The notes under the pieces were generated by a model, which was not told the DNA's origin, ran no database searches, and saw nothing but the letters and a program-made list of their open reading frames with translations. 64,000 nucleotides of DNA. It comes from Anodontia alba. Lineage: Eukaryota > Mollusca > Bivalvia > Lucinida > Lucinidae. Where the stretch lies: assembly GCA_964016985.1 (NCBI GenBank), contig OZ024836.1, positions 41,474,803 to 41,538,802 of the forward strand, read 5' to 3'. Positions 56,506-64,000 of the stretch are shown here, piece after piece. The translations under genes and the position numbers were made by a program. How positions within the stretch are numbered: position 1 is the first letter of the stretch; each line of letters opens with the position of its first letter.

Positions 56506-56699
56506 TCTGTTAATGATTTTGTGTAAAAAAAAACCCTATTGGCAACCATTGTATTACCAATACATAGACGAAAAAGTCCACTTCAGAAATTTAAGTTTGA
56601 AATACAATATAAACTTCAGACCACCTGTACCCCGCACAGTTTAAGTGATTTTGCCACCATCTGGAGTTCGTTAGTTCGAACCCATGCAGTCCCACGGCC

Positions 56700-56765
56700 A
56701 GATCCACCTTTTTTTTCTATACAAAGTGTTGAAAAGGTTTTTTTTTAGTTTTTTTTTAATTTGGC
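56700..56765. repeat. Poly(T) tracts
   Basis: T runs at 56709-56717, 56740-56747 and 56751-56759. Confidence 0.8.
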
Positions 56766-56800
56766 CGCCGGCTGATAAAATGGCCCTTAGGGCATATACG

Positions 56801-56881
56801 AATGCCAAAGCCCCAGACCAGTTTGCGCAGCCACGCGTTGGGTCGAGACGCGTGGCTGCGTAAACTGGTCTAGGGCTGACA
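56801..56881. repeat. GC-rich palindrome (GCAGCCACGCGT)
   Basis: AGCCCCAGACCAGTTTGCGC then AGCCACGCGT face ACGCGTGGCTGCGTAAACTG then GTCTAGGGCT; nearly perfect with loop TGGGTCG. Confidence 0.93.
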
Positions 56882-56919
56882 TTAGTCCTATATCTTGAAC
56901 AAGGTCCCATTATTGTGTA

Positions 56920-56992
56920 GGCGAACAACAAAGATCCTGATCAGACTGAGCAGATGCGCAGGCTGATCTGGATCTTCGCTTCATATGTTCTT
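56920..56992. repeat. GC-rich palindrome, GATCAG family
   Basis: GCGAACAACAAAGATCCTGA faces TGATCTGGATCTTCGCTTC around AGACTGAGCAGATGCGCAGG. Confidence 0.85.
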
Positions 56993-56999
56993 AGGTCCC

Positions 57000-57567
57000 T
57001 TTTCTCAGCCGCCGGCTTATATGTCGTGTTCTAACTAAATGAAGCATTTCAATTATGGTTGTGTTAAAGTCTGAAAAAAAAAAAATTTGAAGCTTTTCAT
57101 TGATTATTTTACCCACTGAAAAGCCTAACTTTCTTAAGCACATTAGAGAGGTTTTGAAGTTGAAAGACTTAAGTTTGGCCTGTCATAATAATCTTATTTT
57201 TGTCAGAAAATAAACCTTGGCAATTCGTTCAAACTGTGTCCGAAGAAAACGTAATGCAGTCTATGTTACCCGATGATGATTGCCATTATTAAAATAATTC
57301 TGTAAGCGGACATCAGAAGACTGATCTGGTTGTTGCTATCCTCATATGCCCGAAATACACCATTACGCATGTCTCAGCCTACATAAAAACTTATAAATTA
57401 AAGGTACGTTATTGAACGAAATAAGCATGCTTTTCCTTACTTGTACAATAGATTATAATTACATACTGTATTTACCATAAATATATAGTCAATTAAATTC
57501 CTTATAGCAGATATTTGACCACAGGTGATGTGTCCAAACTGTGAAGACAGAAGCACAAAATGTGTAG
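57000..57567. other. No feature seen
   Basis: 57298-57350 has a weak GATCAG-family relic (TCTGTAAGCGGACATCAG). No gene. Confidence 0.4.
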
Positions 57568-57857
57568 ATTCTGGGCTCGGTGGCTCAGTCGGATGCGCGT
57601 CCGTCTGGTGATCAGGAGGTCGCGGGTCCGCCGGGTCTGGCAACATGCTTTCGTAGATATTGATCATGGAATATCCTCCCTTCCACTGATTCAAGAAGGG
57701 CGGTTGTAAGTTTCTGGCGAAAGAATGCGTACACATACTGGTTAACCGCTTAGAGGACTAAACCTGCCAAGGAAAAGTATGGTTAGGTAACCTGACTGGC
57801 TCGAAATGACCCAGATGAGCTGACTGGACCATAAATCTTAACTCATTCAATCAAAAA
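57568..57857 (+). mobile_element. tRNA-derived SINE, second complete copy
   Basis: GGCTCGGTGGCTCAGTCGGA start, damaged B box (CGGGTCCGCC), body GATATTGATCATGG and end CTGGACCATAAATCTTAACT. About 80-85 percent like 29052 by eye. Clear target duplications were not found. Confidence 0.88.
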
Positions 57858-58132
57858 ATCTGGTCAAACTGCTGAAACATGAAAAAAGTTCAGTGTCAGA
57901 TCAAACTGCTAAAGCAGTCTGCACTGTTGTCACATGACTCTCGGTGGGAATACTTAGGCTAAATACGGAAAAATAAAATTTCTAAATTAAATGTTAATAT
58001 ATCTGACAACTTAATACGCATTGCTATTTGCCTGTCATTATGTTAAACTCAAATGTTTAACTTGAAGAGGAAAGATACAATCTCAAGGGAAACAACTATT
58101 ATCAAAAATGTTTTGCCACCATTCTGTAAAGA

Positions 58133-58275
58133 CTTCTACTCTAAAAGGAAAGAATTTGCTCCCTCTGGGAGCAAATTCTTTCCTTTTAAAGTAGACTTCT
58201 TTTCAAACGGGACTTGATGAGCAGCAAAGAAAGCAGGAAGTCACAACAAAAGTTGTAAAGGTCACCGATAATCTA
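58133..58275. mobile_element. Hairpin MITE of the AGAATTTGCTCCC family, copy 3
   Basis: TACTCTAAAAGGAAAGAATT then TGCTCCC faces GGGAGCA then AATTCTTTCCTTTTAAAGTA; the tail GCAGGAAGTCACAACAAAAG resembles 17500. Confidence 0.88.
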
Positions 58276-58469
58276 TGAAGTGTACCCAACCTCCTTAAAT
58301 AGAGCAGTAACATCTACCAACTGAAAGTGGACGCTGTCAAAAACGCCAGTAGAAATAATGAAAAATCCAAAAGGACTGTATTATAACGTATACGGACTGT
58401 ATGTGTACATATACCGTAATTATCCTCAATTTACTGCCAACTCTTTCACCTCACCGTTCGGATTCTTAA

Positions 58470-58674
58470 GCCTTGTCCTGCTGAATCCAGATATGCCCTG
58501 CCTGTGAAACAGTGTAGATCCAGATCAGTTGGCTTCTGAGGAAGCCAACTGATCTGGATCTGCACTGTTTGTCATTAAGGATATGAATTTGTATCAACAA
58601 CCTAGGTCAAGTAATGTGATTGGCTGAAAATTAAAAGTGAGCGTGGCATCTTGATTTATTCAGCATGACAAGGG
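58470..58674. mobile_element. piggyBac-type MITE, copy 1 (205 bp)
   Basis: TTAA flanks both sides (58466-58469 and 58675-58678). Ends GCCTTGTCCTGCTGAA and TTCAGCATGACAAGGG; TTAA duplication plus CCCTT-type ends is the piggyBac signature. The centre is an AAACAGTGTAGA palindrome at 58505-58572. Confidence 0.88.
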
Positions 58675-58732
58675 TTAACTTTGAACGCCAATTTGACAAC
58701 TTGATGATGCGTCTATAATCCTTTCAACCCTA

Positions 58733-58882
58733 AGTTTCTAAAATTGACTTTTCCATACTTGATTTTGGGCACATTCATTTTTGTAAACACCCGTATGAGA
58801 CGGCTCGTTATGAGCCATCTCATCTGGGTCTACTCTGTTTGTATGGGTGTCTGTTTGGGTCTGCAGGGCTGAATGGGTTAAA
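58733..58882. mobile_element. MITE with CAACCCT ends
   Basis: TTTCAACCCTAAG at the left faces AGGGCTGAATGGGTTAAAGG at the right; half-palindrome GAGACGGCTCGTTATGAGCC with GTCTACTCTGTTTG inside. Confidence 0.7.
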
Positions 58883-59051
58883 GGATAAGCATGATTTGGG
58901 GCCACCTAGTTTGCAGAGTTTTGTCTAAGGCCAAATAAAAAAAATGTGTGTTTAGAGTAACTGTACCCTTTCATTTTTTCCTGGTGAAACCTAGCAATTT
59001 TTTTTATCTTTTACTTGGATAAAATATTTATGCTAAATATTTGGACTATGT

Positions 59052-59126
59052 CTGAGCAAACAGTGTAGACCCAGATCAAACCATCTACAGAAGCAGTTCG
59101 ATCAAGGTCTACACTGTTTGCCATTT
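59052..59126. repeat. AAACAGTGTAGA palindrome
   Basis: GAGCAAACAGTGTAGACCCA pairs with CAAGGTCTACACTGTTTGCC. Confidence 0.88.
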
Positions 59127-59243
59127 TTTCAGTACTTTTAGACACATCTAAGGACAGCCACACAGACTTAGTAAAATTTGATGTGAAGTAGGTGCGAAGT
59201 CCAAATAAATTGGATAATTATGGTATAATTCTACATAAAAACG

Positions 59244-59312
59244 AAAAAAAAAAAAAAAAAAAAAAAAACAATACCGACCCTCCTATTTTTCGAACATGTC
59301 ACCCTAAAAACA

Positions 59313-59345
<33 letters not shown>

Positions 59346-59439
59346 TTTGGCCTAACGGTTCTAAGGTGATTCTGAAAGTGTTCGTTATTTGTGGGGACTT
59401 GTGCTGTTCTCTACGAGTTTTTTTTTTTTTTTTTTTTCG
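59244..59439. repeat. Poly(A), then two poly(T) tracts
   Basis: About 25 A at 59244-59269, about 28 T near 59317-59344 and about 19 T near 59420-59438. Confidence 0.93.
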
Positions 59440-59754
59440 TATTTTCCTGTCGTCTTATTTTTGTCTTAAGTGAACCATGTATAGCAATATGATCACCTTG
59501 TTTTGGGAAGAGGAAGCTAGCCACTTAACTTTTCGTGAGTTTATAAATTGTGTGCTGTCCGTCTTAGTTTGCTAAGTCTTCCTCCTGGTGACACTGGTAG
59601 GCTATGTGTTAGGAATGTCGCTCTTTCTAAACATCGTCTTTTGCTTTTCCCCTCGGCTCATATAATTTTATATTTCCCTCCAGACTGAACATAACATATA
59701 AACAAGTTGTATATTATATGACTGCATTAGTATTATTCCTTAAAGCGTCAAAAA
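59440..59754. other. No feature seen
   Basis: Plain AT-rich sequence. Confidence 0.4.
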
Positions 59755-59930
59755 ATTGAAATCAGACGACATTCTATTTTTTATATATTTTTCAGGAGAA
59801 TATGTATTGACATTTCATGTGAATCGTCTGCCAAGCAGACGATTCACATGAAATGTCAAAACTCATTTTCTATGAACAATATAATATAATATAATATACA
59901 AAAGTCGTCTGCTGCAGTTGTGATTGGTGC
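59755..59930. mobile_element. CAGACGAC palindromic MITE, copy 4
   Basis: AAATCAGACGACATTC faces AAAGTCGTCTGCTGC; the centre TGTGAATCGTCTGCC / AAGCAGACGATTCACA is a perfect hairpin. AATAT repeats lie near 59880-59900. Confidence 0.87.
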
Positions 59931-60212
59931 TTTCTGGGATAATGATGAAGAAACGTAAATCGTGGTGTTTCTTTTAATCCGGTCTGAGACGAGCCAAATA
60001 TATACAATAAACATCAAGAGTACAACACGGTTTTGAGCAAAATATAGTTTTATTTATCCATGTAAACATACTGAGCACCATCGCCTTAATAATTAATGTT
60101 GAATAGCTTAAATATTTTTGAGCAGACTGTGTGTTAATGTTTTTATTGCAGTCTTCTCAGCATTACGCTGTCCGTCTCCTATTCGAGCCGGGCTACAGTA
60201 TTTTTAATTCAA

Positions 60213-60376
60213 AATTGCATGTGCGCCGAGCGAAAACTCAGATCAGCCTTCATCCGTGCAGTCTGATCAGAGATTTCGGGTAAGCAAGGAACCCAAGTCT
60301 TCAGGCGGACGGGGAAGACACTAATCAGCCAGTGCGAATGCGCAGGCTGATCTGAGTCTTCGCTTGGCGCACACAA
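60213..60376. repeat. Two GC-rich palindromes in tandem
   Basis: GCGCCGAGCGAAAACTCAGA faces TGATCAGAGATTTCGG; then AAGACACTAATCAGCCAG faces CAGGCTGATCTGAGTCTTCG, with outer GTGCGCC and GGCGCAC pairing across both. Confidence 0.85.
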
Positions 60377-60479
60377 TCTTGTAGAAATGATATGCCTCGG
60401 TTTATACATCTTTGGGGCTAAATCATCAGATGAAAATGAAAAAAAAAAATCTTGATATTTATTCTCATTTTTTTTTATA

Positions 60480-61148
60480 CAGTGAACCCTCATTACAACG
60501 ACAACATTTGTTCCCAAAGACGTCACACTGTAAAGCGTTCCCATAGATTTTACGGCAAATACTGCTGGCAACTGGCTGCCAGTGCCTTTACGTAAATTTT
60601 TTACGGAACTTTTGCAGGAATTACCTCGTAAGATGTGGTAAGGATGTGTAAGCTTAAGATACGGTGCGTTAGCTCACATTCCTACTATGTCCTATACGTT
60701 ACCTACCTTGTCCTACACTGCCCTACCATGCGTAATTATTACTGTAAATAATCTAGACCCAATATAAAATTTACGGTACATGTATTGGCAGCCAGCTGCC
60801 AGTATTTACCGTAAAATCTATGGGATCTTTTTACAGTGCATTAAAATGAATTTGCTGTTGTATGTACAGACTACTTAATGAGCAGGTCGATATGTAAGCA
60901 ATGACTTGTTTTGTTCTTATTTTCTCACAGAACATATGTTTTGGATATTTGTCAGACTCGCCTCACTGAGGCGTCTAACAAATATCCAAAACATATGTTT
61001 CTTTAAAGTATTAAATATAATAGTCTTGCATAATTTGTGACTAATTGTTACCTGTTACCTCTTAAACAAACGTTTCGTGATAATCAAATTGTCATTATAA
61101 CGAATTCTGTCGTTTTATATAGAGTGTCGGTATAAAGAGGGTTGTCTG
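60480..61148 (-). mobile_element. TA-flanked MITE P1, copy 2, with nested family 5 MITE
   Basis: Ends CAGTGAACCCTCATTACAAC and TATAAAGAGGGTTGTCTG beside TA. Contains the palindrome 60931-61004 and the nested element 60527-60837. It lacks the insertion that splits copy 1. Confidence 0.88.
60527..60837. mobile_element. MITE family 5, copy 2 (nested)
   Basis: Ends ACTGTAAAGCGTTCCC and GGGATCTTTTTACAGT. The interruption is confirmed by P1 copy 1, which reads through this site. Confidence 0.9.
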
Positions 61149-61551
61149 TATTTATACAGAAAATAAGACTTGTCATTTTATTCTGACTGTCTCCTAGACT
61201 TAACACTTTATTTAAATTGCCTTTTTATATACACGGTTGTAACACAAAGTGCGATGCTATGAGCTGAATTCCATCGACGGTTGTGATTCCTAGTCAATCA
61301 GTAAAGAAATTATGCACCTATAAATGTTTTCCCCCAGAGGAGGGTAGGGATGTACAATTTTCTCGTCCTTTGACATACGGCTTATAATTGCCAACTGATT
61401 CACAGATATACGGCTTAATATTTGCGAACTCATACATAGAGATCCAACTCAATAGTTGCCAACTCATACATAGAGATAGGGTCAACTCAGTAATCGCAAA
61501 CTCATATACAAAGATGCGACTAAAACGTTGCACAACTTTCATACAGATACA

Positions 61552-61640
61552 CTGTAACTAATCCTCGTAGGTTTTATGGTAAAGTCACTGGCAAATGGCT
61601 GCCAGTACATTTACCTGATTACTTTTTATAGGATGTCATC
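61552..61640. repeat. MITE family 5 fragment
   Basis: CACTGTAACTAATCCTCGTA then AAATGGCTGCCAGTACATTT matches the left part of family 5. Confidence 0.7.
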
Positions 61641-61671
61641 ATAGGTCTAGATAAGGGAGGGTATCCGGTAT

Positions 61672-61782
61672 ATATTTTTCTTATTTCTCCACGAAAACAT
61701 ATGTTGTGGGTACTCGCCGAGGCGCTTCTAATTAGTACCACAACATATGTTTTCGTGTAGAAATAAGAAAAATTTCAATACT
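61672..61782. repeat. Palindrome with CATATGTTGTGGGTACTC arms
   Basis: TTTTTCTTATTTCTCCACGA and AAACATATGTTGTGG face CCACAACATATGTTTTCGTG and TAGAAATAAGAAAAA. The central GTACTC part has lost part of one arm. Confidence 0.85.
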
Positions 61783-62891
61783 TTTGGATTCAAAAAAGCG
61801 CCTGAACTAGTGCTATGGTCATGCATTAAAAGGTTCATAGAAATGGACTGACACCAAAAATTTCCGATTTCTGATCTATTATGGCCGCTACGATAAAATT
61901 GCTACTTTAGGTTTTCACAATGTAGATTTTATTGACACAGTTTAAATTTTACCAGACACCTTTCTGCGTTCGTGCTCATGATTTTTTTATTAGATTAATT
62001 CGTATAATACATTTTTATTCTTATGTAAGTCATTCAAATACATGCAGAGGGAGTTCTCTGCAAATTGTGTCATGCCCACAATTTTAAACTATTTGTTGAC
62101 GGACTACACTCGGTAAGAATGTATGAACACCAAATACAATAAGTCAAGTAGTTTCCGCAAACTAAAATGTTCATCGACATTCCATAAAGTACAAGCCGTT
62201 AAACAAAAACGCGAATATTTACTGTTTTCCAGTCTGGAGTAACATTATTGGGATTAAACTAAAATTTAAATTTTGTAGTAAAATTGAAAAAAAAAAGAAC
62301 CAATGACATCATAGATTAGGGCATTGTGGGATAGCTTTTCTATAAATAGTAACATAAGCAACTACAACTTTGAATGCATGTAACTTTTGAACCAGCGTGA
62401 ATTTGCACGTGCAGTTTTCTACATTATTGTCATTATAACGATATCTGTAATGTAAAATGTACTTAAATTAGGGAATGTGTCATCTTTAACCCTTGTCAAC
62501 GATAATCCCGTGGACAAGAACGTTAAAGGAATTTTGCAGTATGTATACTATATCTCGATTGTAAACAATCAACCAAAAATGTTGTATAATAATTGCGAGC
62601 ATGCCGTGTAGAGATGCGCCTTAATCGTTGCATTCGTGCGTTTAGATATGTTTATTGCGAACAAATCCGTTTTATTTATTTCATGAAGCTTTGTACAGAA
62701 ACGAGAATAATTACCATATTTATTCTAACTATTCGGACATCTTAAATTCTTTTAGTAACTCTCTTAACTTTATCTTACTACATGTTGATGTCTCTACATA
62801 AATGCTAGATGTGTGACTAACAAGAATGTAGTGTCGTCTGATCGGGGTCTAGATTGTTTGTTCAAGACGGTCTGCCCGACTACTTAGAACA
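61783..62891. other. No gene seen
   Basis: AT-rich. 62834-62862 carries the right arm of an AAACAGTGTAGA palindrome (GATCGGGGTCTAGATTGTTT). Confidence 0.4.
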
Positions 62892-63091
62892 AATATGATA
62901 AGCACTACCTTTTTGAATGCCAGAGATATAGTCAACTACGTCAAGAAATGTTAAACAAGATATTAAAATACTGTACGCCTAGTTTGGATTGTTTACTATT
63001 TGAAGACGACGATTTAAATAACAGTTCTAATTCCGACGTTTTTCTTGCTGTGCAGAGGTTTATATTTGAAAGTAAACGTTTTAAGTCTTGA

Positions 63092-63095
<4 letters not shown>

Positions 63096-63166
<71 letters not shown>
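63096..63166. repeat. (CT)n microsatellite
   Basis: About 35 CT units in the LINE 3' region. Confidence 0.97.
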
Positions 63167-63169
<3 letters not shown>

Positions 63170-63218
63170 TATATGTACATGTATATTAGCTTAAACTAAA
63201 ATTTGGAAGCATTATTAA

Positions 63219-63405
63219 CCCTTGTCCTGCTGAACCCGGATATACCCTGCCTTTGCAAACAGTGTAGATCCAAACAGTGTAGATCTGGATCTACACTGTT
63301 TGGCATTAAGTATGTGAATTTGTATCAATAAACTGGACCAAGTAATCTGACTGGCTGACAATTAGAAGCGGTTGTGGCATCTTATTTTATTCAGCATGAC
63401 AAGGG
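63219..63405. mobile_element. piggyBac-type MITE, copy 2 (187 bp)
   Basis: TTAA at 63215-63218 and TTAG at 63406-63409 flank ends CCCTTGTCCTGCTGAA and TTCAGCATGACAAGGG. The central palindrome at 63256-63303 is shortened and includes a repeated GTAGATCCAAACAGT. Confidence 0.88.
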
Positions 63406-63567
63406 TTAGTTATTTCTTTATAAATGTCACCGGTTGATTGTAATTTATGTTATACTGGGAAACAGATTCATATAAGCCTTTTTGGCTTCTTTCTGAATTT
63501 CATCACTTATTGTCAGTATTGTATGTATATATGTAGAATGTATCCGAATAAATATGTTTAAACCAAA

Positions 63568-63782
63568 TACGATATGGAGTGAAAACGTGAATGGTTTACT
63601 TCTTTGTAACCCACGTGTTGTAACCCTTTAACACAGTAACGGAGTCATGTTTTTTCTTAACAACATTTCTATCACTAATTAATTTTACATAATCTAATTG
63701 ATGCTACAAAAGCTCCCTGGACGTTTACTATTAAATGTGTTACTCCGATTATCACATCCAATTCCTCAATTCTACTGTATTT
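63568..63782. other. No feature seen
   Basis: Plain AT-rich sequence. Confidence 0.4.
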
Positions 63783-63958
63783 GCCCTAAATAGTCGCATG
63801 CCTGTGCAAACAGCGTAGACCGAGACCGTACTCCACAGAACGTGGCTCTGATCAGGGTTTACACTGTTTGTCACTCATTAGCATTTTAGATATATCATTA
63901 TGTAGTAAAACAGACATGTTTATATTGTAATAAGTTAAGGTGATCAAATATTTAGGAT
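63783..63958. mobile_element. MITE with CCCTAAATA ends
   Basis: GCCCTAAATAGTCGCATG faces AAATATTTAGGAT. Contains an AAACAGCGTAGA palindrome at 63803-63873. Related to the element at 52343. Confidence 0.78.
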
Positions 63959-64000
63959 AAATATGGCAATCAGGGGCACGTACTTGGAGATATCTTATTA

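Larger units (their letters stand above)
62892..63567 (+). mobile_element. 5'-truncated LINE copy, same group as 1279-5226
   Basis: An open segment 62892-63089 encodes the ORF2 tail: KHYLFECQRYSQLRQEML, then FIFESKRFKS and a stop. It is similar to the end of the first LINE (HFLLKCNRFSNQRQEML, FILKSKRFEIR) but clearly a different subfamily. The 3' untranslated region holds a TC microsatellite and a piggyBac-type MITE and ends AATAAATATGTTTAAACC. Confidence 0.85.

Noticed and set aside
59192..59473. Lys-rich and Phe-rich frame
   Set aside because: Consists of poly(A) and poly(T) tracts.
60152..60214. Second exon of the gene at 55405
   Set aside because: A pyrimidine-rich acceptor and matching phase exist, but no donor follows before the palindromic repeat, so it is only mentioned as a possibility.

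Overview
The window looks like intergenic DNA from an animal genome, most likely a marine mollusc and probably a bivalve. This is inferred from the AT-rich background, the very high density of short palindromic DNA elements, the tRNA-derived SINEs, the LINE with a 2A-like leader and two Ty3/Gypsy retrotransposons. No taxonomic marker gene is present. I see no complete host gene. The best host-gene signal is a short putative signal-peptide exon at 55405-55473.

Layout. (1) 1-5.2 kb: a decayed LINE on the + strand (endonuclease, reverse transcriptase, C-terminal Cys/His region). (2) 7.0-14.5 kb: two minus-strand Ty3/Gypsy elements, one inside the other. Element B (7150-10614, flanked by GTAC) lies inside the 3' LTR of element A (6979-14484, flanked by TTCAG). 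The single LTR of B carries a segment matching the internal promoter region of 5S rRNA genes. (3) 15-18 kb: a SINE with a 15-bp target duplication, a 45-bp minisatellite and hairpins. (4) 18.1-26.3 kb: an 8.2-kb inverted structure with matching ends, a flanking GAGCAC repeat and a core of head-to-head 41-bp satellite arrays, best read as a non-autonomous foldback-type element. (5) 26-32 kb: palindromic MITEs, a tandem array split by a SINE, an unrecognised decayed coding region on the minus strand and a mariner-like transposase remnant. (6) 33-64 kb: a dense field of MITEs, many nested, with minisatellites, microsatellites and a second truncated LINE copy near the right edge.

The DNA elements form a modular network. 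At least seven copies of one roughly 280-bp MITE, two TA-flanked families with pogo/Tigger-like ends, two piggyBac-type (TTAA) MITEs and several other groups share a few palindromic cores although their ends differ. Nesting gives a relative order of insertion at several places. All recognisable transposon coding sequence is broken by stops, frameshifts or deletions, so nothing here appears autonomous. Coordinates come from reading by eye; ends of diverged repeats may be off by several bases.
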